A stretch of 11,486 nucleotides of DNA from Alphaproteobacteria bacterium (GCA_013151535.1 JAADIC010000352.1:1-11486), one strand, 5' to 3'; shown: positions 1 to 6,620, counted from the first letter of the stretch. Program-made: numbers and translations. Notes: generated by a model not told the origin, from the sequence alone.

Positions 1-681
1 TTTGCTGGACCGCCCCGACAGAAAGCTGGTGGCGTCATCGACAAGCTGGGCGTAATCCGTCTTGGAAATCCGCCCGACACAGGGGGCCGAACAGCGGGCG
101 ATCTGGTGCAAAAGACAGGGGCGGGTGCGCGACGAAAACACCGCGTCGGTGCAATCGCGCAGCAGGAACACCTTTTGCAATTGGTTCAGCGTCCGGTTGA
201 CCGCCCCGGCACTGGCGAAGGGACCGTAATACTCGCCCTTCTCGCTGCGCTTGCCGCGATGTTTCTTGATCTGCGGAAACTCGTGTTCGCGCGAAACCAG
301 AATATTCGGAAAGGATTTGTCGTCGCGCAGCAGAACATTATAGCGCGGCTTGAGCTGTTTAATCAGGTTCTGCTCCAGCAACAGCGCCTCGGTTTCTGTC
401 TTGGTGGTCAGAAACATCATCGAGGCGGTGGCCGAAATCATCCGCCCGATGCGCGCCGTGTGACCGCTGGCTTTGGCATAGCTCGACACCCGCTTTTTCA
501 GGTTGCGCGCCTTGCCGACATAAAGCACCGCGCCCTTGTCATCGAGCATGCGGTAAACCCCAGGCGAGTTATCAAGGGTCTTGAGAAAGCGCTGCACGCA
601 ACGATAGCCGCGCAGGCTTTCGCCATCGCGGGGGCTTTGGCCCTCTTCTTCCATGGTCTGGGTTTTGCTTGGCTCTGACAT
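1..681 (-). CDS. uvrC: UvrABC excinuclease subunit C, 5' part (runs off left edge)
   Basis: Encodes the first 227 residues of UvrC, the nuclease subunit of nucleotide excision repair that cuts both sides of a lesion after UvrA/UvrB loading. The GIY-YIG domain, responsible for the 3' incision, starts near residue 40 (SPGVYRML) and continues through LYVGKARNLKKRVSSY (53-68), with TETEALLLEQNLIK (95-108) and the conserved YYGPFASAGAV block (151-161). Cysteines 177, 189, 197 and 201 have the same 12/8/4 spacing as the four cysteines reported to hold a [4Fe-4S] cluster in E. coli UvrC. The ATG at 681-679 is preceded by AAGGG. A roughly 20-residue acidic/polar extension precedes the usual family start. 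UvrB-binding and RNase H-like C-terminal parts lie outside the window. The gene is separated by 312 bp from the SDR gene on the same strand and may have its own promoter in that spacer. Confidence 0.97.
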   Translation of the reverse strand, partial: MSEPSKTQTMEEEGQSPRDGESLRGYRCVQRFLKTLDNSPGVYRMLDDKGAVLYVGKARNLKKRVSSYAKASGHTARIGRMISATASMMFLTTKTETEALLLEQNLIKQLKPRYNVLLRDDKSFPNILVSREHEFPQIKKHRGKRSEKGEYYGPFASAGAVNRTLNQLQKVFLLRDCTDAVFSSRTRPCLLHQIARCSAPCVGRISKTDYAQLVDDATSFLSGRSSK

Positions 682-830
682 TGCCGCCCTTATAGGTGAT
701 TCTTGAACGCTGTTCTCCAATTAAGCATCGGAATCAAGGAAAAACCTGTCCACTATTTCTGTGGGTAAGTCTGGGGGTAAACCGGCGATCACCGCAATTT
801 ATTGTTTGAATCGCGGGATTTCATCGGTTT

Positions 831-845
831 GCCTAATTTTTAGGC
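831..845. repeat. perfect 6-bp inverted repeat with 3-nt loop
   Basis: GCCTAA and TTAGGC are separated by TTT. The element lies in the AT-rich part of the uvrC upstream spacer. It is too short, and lacks a clean following T-run, for a confident terminator call. It could be a leader hairpin or a small operator. Confidence 0.4.
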
Positions 846-916
846 AGTTTTACAAGCCTTTGTTTTTGTTGTGTTAAAATTATAACCTCCGCCAAATTCT
901 TGATTTCATTAACTAA

Positions 917-946
917 ATCATAACACCTTCTTGTGCAACGGATCAA
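917..946 (-). promoter_or_regulatory. candidate sigma-70 promoter reading toward uvrC
   Basis: On the minus strand TTGATC (946-941) and TATGAT (922-917) are separated by 18 bp, an acceptable match to -35/-10 elements. A transcript from here would have a leader of over 200 nt before the uvrC ATG at 681. A perfect TATAAT at 884-879 is an alternative -10 but lacks a good -35. Base-pattern evidence only. Confidence 0.35.
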
Positions 947-993
947 AAGTGGACAAGAAAGATCGGGCGCAGCCGCCGACGGATGGGTTGGGA

Positions 994-1779
994 TTATTCG
1001 ACACCCTGAATATCCGGCGTATTCCACGCCAGATGCTGGCCGCCATCGATGCACAAAAGCTGCCCGGTCAGGGCGGGCGCATCCAGAATAAACCCCATGG
1101 CGGCAACGATATCCCTGGGGTTGCTGCCGCGTTTCAGAACCGTATTGGCGCGTTGATGGGCGAAATGCTGATCCGTCTGGCGCGCGCCTTGCAAGGTTGG
1201 CCCCGGGCCAATGGCGTTCACGCGGATATCGGGCGCAAGGGCGCGTGCGGCGGTCTGGGTAAACGCCCAAAGGCCCATCTTGGCGATGGTGTAGGACATG
1301 AATTCGGGCGTCAGTTTGCGCACCCGCTGGTCGATCATGTTGATGATACAGGCACTTGCAATCGGCTCGTTCATTTCATCGCGGCTGGCCTTTGGGGCCT
1401 GTTTGGCGAATTCCTGCGTCAGCACAAAAGGCGCGCGCAGGTTGCTTTCCATATGACGATCCCAGCCCTCGCGGGTGGCGGTTTCAAGCGTGTCATATTC
1501 AAAGATCGACGCGTTATTGATAAGCACGCTCAGGGGTTGGCCCAGCGCCTCTGCGGCTTTGGCAATCAGCCCGCTAGATTGCGCCTCGTCCGTCAGGTCA
1601 GCTTGCAGGGCTACGGTTTTGACGCCGAGCGCTTCGATTTCAGCCGCCGTTTCAGCCGCCGCTTTGGCCGAGCCAGCGTAGTGCAAAGCCACGTCATAGC
1701 CACGCGCGGCCAGAGCAAGCGCCATGGCGCGCCCAAGCCTGTTTGCGCCTCCGGTTACCAAAGCTGCCTTGTTTTGCAT
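994..1779 (-). CDS. SDR-family oxidoreductase, pteridine reductase (PTR1/FolM)-like
   Basis: A 261-aa short-chain dehydrogenase/reductase of normal length with a Rossmann fold. The cofactor motif TGGANRLG is at 9-16; Arg14 sits where PTR1 and FolM have the Arg that favours NADPH. NNAS is at 88-91, and the active-site Tyr163 and Lys167 are in YTIAK. The usual catalytic Ser position reads INMID with Asp150, as in trypanosomatid pteridine reductase PTR1 (Asp-Tyr-Lys). The NPRDIV helix and the LLCIDGGQH C-terminal motif are also present. By family knowledge the likely reaction is NADPH-dependent reduction of a pterin such as dihydromonapterin or dihydrobiopterin; the exact substrate is not provable from sequence. 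It begins 23 bp after the antiporter stop, so it is probably the last gene of that operon. A general SDR annotation would be the safe fallback. Confidence 0.85.
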   Translation of the reverse strand: MQNKAALVTGGANRLGRAMALALAARGYDVALHYAGSAKAAAETAAEIEALGVKTVALQADLTDEAQSSGLIAKAAEALGQPLSVLINNASIFEYDTLETATREGWDRHMESNLRAPFVLTQEFAKQAPKASRDEMNEPIASACIINMIDQRVRKLTPEFMSYTIAKMGLWAFTQTAARALAPDIRVNAIGPGPTLQGARQTDQHFAHQRANTVLKRGSNPRDIVAAMGFILDAPALTGQLLCIDGGQHLAWNTPDIQGVE

Positions 1780-1802
1780 CCTGTCGCCCGCCTGTTTTCA
1801 GT

Positions 1803-2753
1803 TCAGAAAAGAACCACAATATACCAGACATAACAAATCGTAAGAATGGCGCCCCAGATCCGGCTGATATTGAGGCGGCCAAACACAAATGGCACAAGAA
1901 TAAGGGCTGCGGCCAGCATCACCCAGAGGTCAAAACGCAAAATCTCGGGCGGGATCGCAAGGGGACCAAAAAAGCTGGTGATCCCCATGATGCCCAACAG
2001 GTTGAACATGTTGGAGCCAATCGCGTTGCCAATCGCCACGTCGCCACGTTTGCGCGCCGCCGCCATGATCGTGGTGGAAAGCTCGGGCAACGAGGTGCCA
2101 ATCGCTACCAATGTCAGGCCGATGACCCGTTCACTGATGCCAAGATCAGAAGCGATACCAAGCGCGCCGTCGATCAGCAATTGCGCCCCCAGCGGCAGGC
2201 CGATCAGGCCCAGCACGATGAACAGGGCGATTTTCCAGCCGGGCATGGCTGGGTCGGCCCCCTCGATCTCTTCTGGTGCTTCGCCCGGGCCGCAGGCGCA
2301 GTCGCGGCGGTGGTTTCGGGCCGAATGAAACGCCTCGGCCAACATGGCGAAAAGCAGGGCCAGCAAAATCACCCCGTGCCAGAAGCCAAGCGGGCCAAAG
2401 AACGCCAGAACGATAAACACGCCGGTCGCGCCCAGCATGAAGCTATAGGTTTTACGGCTGTCACATTCCGACGAGTTGATGCCGAAAATCAGCGCCGGAA
2501 CCCCAAGAACCAACAGGACATTGGCGATGTTGGAGCCGACCACGTTACCGATGGCCAGCGCCGGAACCCCCTCGAGCGCGGATTTGATCGCGATCAGAAG
2601 TTCCGGGGCCGAGGTGCCAAACGCCACGATGGTCAGGCTGACGATCAGGGCCGGAATGCCAAGACGCAGGCCCAGATTGACCGCACCACGCACAATTGCG
2701 TCGCCTGCCAGCAACAGAATAATCAGACCGCCTGCAGCTAATAAGGTGTCCAT
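1803..2753 (-). CDS. calcium/sodium antiporter (CaCA family, YrbG-like)
   Basis: A 316-aa inner-membrane cation exchanger with the inverted two-repeat architecture of the Na+/Ca2+ exchanger family. The alpha-1 repeat (about 40-84) contains GTSAPE (46-51) and GNVVGSN (69-75). The alpha-2 repeat (about 211-256) contains GTSLPE (219-224) and GNAIGSN (242-248). The conserved Glu51 and Glu224 are the ion-coordinating acids in this family. Around ten hydrophobic segments flank a short soluble loop (about 144-172), which carries RRDCACG followed by an acidic stretch. The family exports Ca2+ in exchange for Na+ or H+; the ion preference here is inferred. The ATG is preceded by AAGGA at good distance. 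It lies 45 bp downstream of the 60-aa zinc-ribbon gene and 23 bp upstream of the SDR gene, which supports one transcript. Confidence 0.95.
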   Translation of the reverse strand: MDTLLAAGGLIILLLAGDAIVRGAVNLGLRLGIPALIVSLTIVAFGTSAPELLIAIKSALEGVPALAIGNVVGSNIANVLLVLGVPALIFGINSSECDSRKTYSFMLGATGVFIVLAFFGPLGFWHGVILLALLFAMLAEAFHSARNHRRDCACGPGEAPEEIEGADPAMPGWKIALFIVLGLIGLPLGAQLLIDGALGIASDLGISERVIGLTLVAIGTSLPELSTTIMAAARKRGDVAIGNAIGSNMFNLLGIMGITSFFGPLAIPPEILRFDLWVMLAAALILVPFVFGRLNISRIWGAILTICYVWYIVVLF

Positions 2754-2798
2754 GCGATCCTTTGTTCACTTTGCCAATTGGCGTTCGGTTCCGCGACT

Positions 2799-2981
2799 TT
2801 AGCCGCGCTTTTCACAGGCACAAGGGCCTTTACCCAGAATATAACTGCCGCATTTCCTGCACTTGCGGGCTTTCAGGTTCGGCGTGTCGTCTTTCTTGCC
2901 AACCTTCGGCATTTTCAGCCGCCCGAACATGGCCAGCGCCAGCATGCCGATCAGAAACAGGGAGACCGCTTTGATAATCAC
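2799..2981 (-). CDS. 60-aa membrane-anchored zinc-ribbon-like protein
   Basis: A small protein of unknown function. Residues 1-20 form one hydrophobic segment ending in Gly, followed by a basic linker (RLKMPKVGKK, 21-30) and a compact C-terminal module with Cys41, Cys44, Cys54 and Cys56 (CxxC...CxC), which looks like a one-site zinc ribbon. The start is GTG at 2981-2979, three bases after the S49 peptidase stop, with a weak TAGG upstream. Close spacing to its neighbours and codon-level structure (a transmembrane segment plus paired cysteines) argue that it is real. The positive charges just after the helix suggest that the cysteine module faces the cytoplasm. It could be a partner or regulator of the peptidase or antiporter, which is inference only. 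Confidence 0.75.
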   Translation of the reverse strand: MIIKAVSLFLIGMLALAMFGRLKMPKVGKKDDTPNLKARKCRKCGSYILGKGPCACEKRG

Positions 2982-2984
2982 GAC

Positions 2985-3788
2985 CTAAAGCCCGTATTGC
3001 GCCCAGAGCGCACGATCTTCAAGCACGCCCAACGCGTCGCTGGTTATTTCGGTGCTGAAGCGGCGCAGAAACGAGCGTTTCGGGCCGTGGATGTTAAAGC
3101 GGGTTTTCTCGCCGAATATCTGTTTCATGGTGGGCACAATATGACCTATTCCATCGGCGAGTCCAACCTCGATCGCCTTGTGGCCCAGCCAGAATTCACC
3201 AGTGAACAGGTCTTTGTCACTTAGCCGCGCACCGCGCCGGCTTTTGACCTGATTGACAAAGGCGTCATGGATTTGCGCCTGCAACGCTTTCAGGCGTTTG
3301 ACATCGGCCGGGCGCTCGGGGCGGAACGGGTCGAGCATGGATTTATCCTTGCCCGCCGTATGCACACGCCGCTCGATCCCGTGTTTCTCCATCAGGCCGG
3401 TGAAGCCGAACGAGGCCGAAATAACCCCGATGGAACCAACGATCGAGCTTTCGTCCACATAAATCTTTTCAGCCGCCGTCGCCAGCCAATAGCCGCCCGA
3501 GGCTGCCACGTCCTCGACAAAGGCATAGACCGGGATTTCCTTTTCATCCGCCAGCCGCCGGATCCGCGCCGCGATCAGCGAGGATTGCACGGGTGAGCCG
3601 CCGGGCGAGTTGACAACAAGGGCAACCGCCTTGGGTTTGCCCTTGGTAAAGGCGCGCTCGATGATCGAGGCCATGGAGGTGTCGTTGAGGTTGCTGGAGC
3701 CAAATCGCCCGCCGCTGGCAATCGGGCCGGACAGGCGCACAACTGATACAAGCGGGGCGGATTTGCGGAACGGGATAAAATTCTTCAT
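2985..3788 (-). CDS. S49 family serine peptidase (SppA/SohB-like)
   Basis: A 267-aa single-domain member of the signal peptide peptidase family, which uses a Ser/Lys dyad. The nucleophile is Ser97 in VAASGGYW (94-101). Lys149 in GKDKSMLDP is the likely general base: the 52-residue spacing equals that of Ser147/Lys199 in B. subtilis SppA. VVNSPGGSP (58-66) and GSIGVIS (118-124) are further family blocks. Unlike classical SppA or SohB, no signal peptide or transmembrane anchor is visible, so the protein may be cytoplasmic or peripherally bound. The substrate is unknown; membrane-derived peptides are the family norm. The ATG at 3788-3786 has no evident Shine-Dalgarno sequence. It is the first gene of the operon that continues with the zinc-ribbon protein and the antiporter. 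Confidence 0.93.
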   Translation of the reverse strand: MKNFIPFRKSAPLVSVVRLSGPIASGGRFGSSNLNDTSMASIIERAFTKGKPKAVALVVNSPGGSPVQSSLIAARIRRLADEKEIPVYAFVEDVAASGGYWLATAAEKIYVDESSIVGSIGVISASFGFTGLMEKHGIERRVHTAGKDKSMLDPFRPERPADVKRLKALQAQIHDAFVNQVKSRRGARLSDKDLFTGEFWLGHKAIEVGLADGIGHIVPTMKQIFGEKTRFNIHGPKRSFLRRFSTEITSDALGVLEDRALWAQYGL

Positions 3789-4042
3789 GGCTGGGATTTA
3801 GGCACTTGCTGGCCCAAGAACAAGGTGAAAGCCCATTTTGCCCCTTCATCTTTGCACGATGGCCACAGACGTTTTCCAGGACCCACGACAGAAAGTTGCG
3901 CCAGAGGCGTAGAACGCGACGTAAAATTGAGGTGCGGGGTCGAATTAAGGCTACAAGTCCGAGGTTGATTTCAGTAAATCGGACGGGACGATTCGTTATA
4001 TTGGTTCCGATCCCGGAACCTCACTATCAGGAGAGACGCGAA
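3789..4042. promoter_or_regulatory. 254-bp divergent intergenic region between S49 peptidase and etfB
   Basis: No gene is seen. The spacer must carry promoters for the minus-strand peptidase operon and the plus-strand etfBA operon. On the etfB side a TATATT hexamer at 3997-4002 could be a -10 box, but no matching -35 sits 16-18 bp upstream. It is followed by a perfect hairpin (4003-4020) and a strong ribosome binding site, AGGAGAG, at 4029-4035. Confidence 0.5.
4003..4020 (+). promoter_or_regulatory. perfect inverted repeat just before the etfB ribosome binding site
   Basis: GGTTCCG (4003-4009) and CGGAACC (4014-4020) form a perfect 7-bp, GC-rich stem with the 4-nt loop ATCC. It ends 8 bp before the Shine-Dalgarno and directly follows a possible -10 box (3997-4002). 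It could therefore act as a DNA operator at the transcription start or as an mRNA leader hairpin. Confidence 0.45.
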
Positions 4043-4804
4043 ATGAAGGTGCTGGTGCCCGTCAAGCGCGTGATCGACTATAACGTGAAAGTGCGCGTAA
4101 AAGCGGATGGAAGCGGTGTTGATCTCGCCAATGTCAAAATGTCGATGAACCCGTTTGATGAGATCGCGGTCGAAGAAGCAATCCGCCTGCGTGAAGCTGG
4201 CAAGGTCGAGGAAATCATCGCCGTTTCCATCGGCGTCAAGCAATCACAGGAAACCCTGCGCACCGCTTTGGCCATGGGGGCGGATCGCGCCATTCTGATC
4301 GAAGCGGTCGACGATGTGCATACGGATGTTGAGCCGCTGGCAGTTGCCAAACTGCTGAAAGCGGTGGTGGACGAAGAACAGCCCGGGCTGGTTCTGCTGG
4401 GCAAACAGGCGATTGACAACGATATGAATGCCACCGGCCAGATGCTGGCGGCACTGTTGGGCTGGTCCCAAGGTACGTTTGCCTCGGAGCTGGATATTGA
4501 CGGCGACAACGCGGTTGTAACCCGCGAGGTTGACGGCGGTTTGCAGACCATCAAGGTCAAGATGCCGACAATCGTCACGGTTGACTTGCGGCTGAACGAG
4601 CCGCGTTATGCATCCCTGCCGAACATCATGAAGGCCAAGCGCAAACAGATGGATATGAAAACGCCGGAAGATTACGGCGTGGACGTATCCCCGCGCCTTG
4701 AGATTGTAACCACGGCTGAACCTGATACCCGCAAAGCGGGCGTCATAGTCGCGAATGTGGCCGAACTGGTGGCGAAACTTAAAGACGAAGCGGGGGTTAT
4801 CTGA
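4043..4804 (+). CDS. etfB: electron transfer flavoprotein, beta subunit
   Basis: A 253-aa EtfB of normal length. With EtfA it forms the soluble ETF heterodimer (one FAD, one AMP) that passes electrons from acyl-CoA and other dehydrogenases to ETF:ubiquinone oxidoreductase. The N-terminus MKVLVPVKRVID is typical. The AMP-binding segment GKQAIDNDMNATGQ is at 120-133. The signature with the dehydrogenase recognition loop, RLNEPRYASLPNIMKAKRK, is at 183-201; Leu192 is the docking leucine by analogy with human ETF-beta. The start at 4043 is set by AGGAGAG eight bases upstream and by family length. A longer in-frame extension to 3806 adds residues unlike the family and is rejected. Its TGA stop overlaps the etfA ATG by one base, so the two are translationally coupled. 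Confidence 0.97.
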   Translation: MKVLVPVKRVIDYNVKVRVKADGSGVDLANVKMSMNPFDEIAVEEAIRLREAGKVEEIIAVSIGVKQSQETLRTALAMGADRAILIEAVDDVHTDVEPLAVAKLLKAVVDEEQPGLVLLGKQAIDNDMNATGQMLAALLGWSQGTFASELDIDGDNAVVTREVDGGLQTIKVKMPTIVTVDLRLNEPRYASLPNIMKAKRKQMDMKTPEDYGVDVSPRLEIVTTAEPDTRKAGVIVANVAELVAKLKDEAGVI

Positions 4805-5730
4805 TGGCTGTTCTTTTGTTGGCCGAGATTGTCGGTGGTGAGATTTCACTGGACCAGACCGGCAAGGCGCTGAGTGCGGCCAAGGCCCTTGGCGATGTGA
4901 CGGTATTATGTGCCTCAAGTGGTTGCGGCGATGCGGCGAAAGCTGCGGCAACGCTGGATGGTGTGGCCAAGGTTTTGTGCGCCGATGATGCGGCTTACGG
5001 CAATGGTCTGGCCGAGCCGGTTTCCGATCTGATCGTATCTTTGGCGGGGGATTATGAACATATCGTTGCACCCGCGACTTCGCTGGCGAAAAACATCCTG
5101 CCCCGGGTTGCGGCCCTGTTGGATGTGATGGTGATTTCCGACGTTACCGCCATTGTCGATGGCGCGACTTTTGAGCGTCCGATCTATGCGGGTAACGCCA
5201 TTCAGACGGTGAAATCCGGCGATGTAACCAAGGTTGTCTCGATCCGGACAGCCGGTTTTGATGCGGCTGGCGAGGGTGGCTCTGCCGCAGTTGAAAGCAT
5301 TGGTGCTGCGGCTGATCCCGGCCTGTCGGAATGGGTTGAGGACAAGGTGCAAGCCTCAGACCGGCCTGAACTGACTTCGGCTAAGATCGTGGTATCAGGT
5401 GGGCGCGGTGTCGGCTCACAGGAAAACTTTGCCATTATCGAAGCGTTGGCGGACAAGCTCAACGCGGCTGTTGGCGCGTCGCGCGCGGCTGTTGATTCCG
5501 GCTATGCACCGAACGATTGGCAGGTGGGGCAGACTGGCAAGGTGGTTGCGCCTGACCTCTATATCGCTTGCGGAATTTCCGGTGCGATCCAGCATTTGGC
5601 CGGGATGAAAGACAGCAAGGTGATCGTGGCGATCAACAAGGATGAAGAGGCACCGATTTTTCAGGTGGCCGATTACGGGCTTGTGGCCGATCTGTTTGAC
5701 GCCGTGCCGGAACTGACCGAAGCACTGTAA
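4804..5730 (+). CDS. etfA: electron transfer flavoprotein, alpha subunit
   Basis: A 308-aa EtfA of full length. The N-terminal domain (1 to about 185) packs against EtfB, and the C-terminal domain carries FAD. Visible FAD-binding elements are VVSGGRGVGS (196-205), GASRAAVDSGY (224-234), QVGQTGKVV (240-248) and the signature LYIACGISGAIQHLAGM (252-268) followed by AIN (276-278). Together with EtfB it is the electron hub for acyl-CoA and dimethylglycine/sarcosine-type dehydrogenases. The ATG overlaps the etfB stop by one base, and a strong terminator follows 21 bp after the stop. The neighbouring 3-hydroxybutyryl-CoA dehydrogenase at 6811 fits a fatty-acid/butanoate context. Confidence 0.97.
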   Translation: MAVLLLAEIVGGEISLDQTGKALSAAKALGDVTVLCASSGCGDAAKAAATLDGVAKVLCADDAAYGNGLAEPVSDLIVSLAGDYEHIVAPATSLAKNILPRVAALLDVMVISDVTAIVDGATFERPIYAGNAIQTVKSGDVTKVVSIRTAGFDAAGEGGSAAVESIGAAADPGLSEWVEDKVQASDRPELTSAKIVVSGGRGVGSQENFAIIEALADKLNAAVGASRAAVDSGYAPNDWQVGQTGKVVAPDLYIACGISGAIQHLAGMKDSKVIVAINKDEEAPIFQVADYGLVADLFDAVPELTEAL

Positions 5731-5751
5731 ATCTGTCGTGACATTGCGATG

Positions 5752-5781
5752 AAAAGGCCCGCCATTTCGGTGGGCCTTTTT
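5752..5781. terminator. bidirectional rho-independent terminator
   Basis: AAAAGGCCCGCC, loop ATTTC, then GGTGGGCCTTTTT gives a stem of about 12 bp with one G-T pair and a T-run on the plus strand. Read on the minus strand, the flanking A-run also supplies a T-tract. It sits between the convergent ends of etfA (5730) and the DUF6473-like gene (5784) and probably ends both transcripts. Confidence 0.9.
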
Positions 5782-5783
5782 CG

Positions 5784-6620
5784 TTAAAGCATACCGGATA
5801 AATGGCCTTCCAACGCAGCGGCCGCCTCTTCGTGAAACATTGGGCCGGGCATTTTACTGGCAATCATGGCTTCGTCATCTTGCAGCAACATGCCGTCAAT
5901 GCCCGCCGTTTTCGCCTGCGCACTTGCTATGCATTCCACCACTTTTGTGACCAGCGGGCTGAGCTCGTCAATCATCGCCTGATCGACAAAGGCGGGGTCA
6001 TGGCCGATATCACCAAGGTCGGGTTCCAGATTTGCCTCGGCGGGGGGATCATTGGCCATCCAGAGCAGCAAAATACGCCCCTCGATCCGCTCCAACAGGG
6101 TTTTCATGCGCGCAATCCACGCCATTTTCAGCTCCTCCACCACGATGCTGAACTTGATTGCGTCAGCCTCAAGCAAGCTGGCCAGCAAATGGCGGGTATA
6201 GTGGATGTCGCCAAAATCAACGTCGCGAAACAGGGTTTGCAGAATTTTCGAGGGTTTGACAAAGCGGTCATTGTGGCGCGGATGCACTGAATAGAACCGG
6301 TTTGACATGTTGTGCGCACCTGTAACCGCCACGATCGTCACCCGCGCCCTGGCCGTGGCCAACAAAACCGACGGGTCTTTCAGATAAAGATCGACACCGG
6401 CGTTCATGGCAGCGAAATTCGCGCATGGCATTTCTATTTTGTGTTGCAAAAGCCGCGGATAGGGGCGCGGAACAAACTTGCCGAAGGTCTCGTTCGCGCC
6501 CAGAAACATGGCATATGGGCGGGTAAAATCCGGCCTTGGTCCGCGAAACAGCATCTTCGATTGCTCATATCGGTAAAGACAATAGTCTAGCGAACCGTGT
6601 GTTATACGGTCGTACTTCAT
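5784..6620 (-). CDS. DUF6473-like protein with SGNH-like core
   Basis: A 278-aa protein that I recognise as resembling DUF6473, a family of unknown function seen mainly in Rhodobacterales. Visible features (ATG numbering) are an N-terminal GSLDYCLYRY...LFRGPRP segment; LGANETFG at 40-47, which lines up by eye with the GDSxTxG first block of SGNH hydrolases but has Asn for the nucleophilic Ser; NFAAMNAG at 68-75, resembling the NxG second block; and VTGAHNMSNRFY at 99-110. There is no signal peptide or transmembrane segment. I prefer the ATG at 6620-6618 because GGGGTGAG lies just upstream; a GTG three codons earlier (6629) is possible. Its 3' end abuts the shared terminator, and its 5' end is divergent from the hydroxybutyryl-CoA dehydrogenase. 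The biochemical role is unknown. Confidence 0.8.
   Translation of the reverse strand: MKYDRITHGSLDYCLYRYEQSKMLFRGPRPDFTRPYAMFLGANETFGKFVPRPYPRLLQHKIEMPCANFAAMNAGVDLYLKDPSVLLATARARVTIVAVTGAHNMSNRFYSVHPRHNDRFVKPSKILQTLFRDVDFGDIHYTRHLLASLLEADAIKFSIVVEELKMAWIARMKTLLERIEGRILLLWMANDPPAEANLEPDLGDIGHDPAFVDQAMIDELSPLVTKVVECIASAQAKTAGIDGMLLQDDEAMIASKMPGPMFHEEAAAALEGHLSGML

Larger units (their letters stand above)
682..993. other. 312-bp intergenic spacer upstream of uvrC, with AT-rich core
   Basis: I see no convincing gene here. The stretch from about 815 to 945 is visibly AT-rich compared with the neighbouring genes. It holds a short perfect inverted repeat (831-845), a TATAAT hexamer on the minus strand (884-879) and a better-spaced promoter candidate (946-917). 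Three GANTC sites, the CcrM methylation target in alphaproteobacteria, fall within 115 bp at 698-702, 731-735 and 808-812. GGGTAA occurs twice, at 763-768 and 775-780, and CCAC/GTGG (750-753 and 761-764) could form a weak hairpin. The spacer most likely contains the uvrC promoter and leader, and the end of the upstream operon transcript. Confidence 0.6.

Noticed and set aside
701..716. GAACGCTGTTC upstream of uvrC as an SOS (LexA) box
   Set aside because: Alphaproteobacterial LexA sites are direct repeats GTTC-N7-GTTC; this is GAAC-N3-GTTC, so spacing and orientation do not fit.
760..768. DnaA-box-like TTACCCACA (minus strand) near an AT-rich stretch, considered as an origin
   Set aside because: A single imperfect box, no cluster of boxes, and none of the usual origin neighbours in view.
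790..910. Two tiny minus-strand leader frames, both beginning MKSR, in the uvrC upstream region
   Set aside because: Only 9 and 11 codons, without good Shine-Dalgarno sequences; the shared start is probably chance.
931..1833. Long plus-strand open frame opposite the SDR gene
   Set aside because: Low-complexity, Arg/Gly/His-rich translation with no domain; it is the antisense shadow of a clear SDR gene.
1743..2741. 332-codon plus-strand open frame opposite the antiporter
   Set aside because: Very Gln/Arg/His-rich, as expected for the antisense of a GC-rich membrane protein gene; the minus strand has complete CaCA repeats.
3806..4042. Upstream in-frame extension of etfB
   Set aside because: The extra 79 residues are basic and unlike ETF-beta; the strong Shine-Dalgarno at 4029-4035 and family length set the start at 4043.
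4244..5071. 275-codon minus-strand open frame across etfB/etfA
   Set aside because: Antisense shadow of two well-defined ETF genes; no motif of its own.
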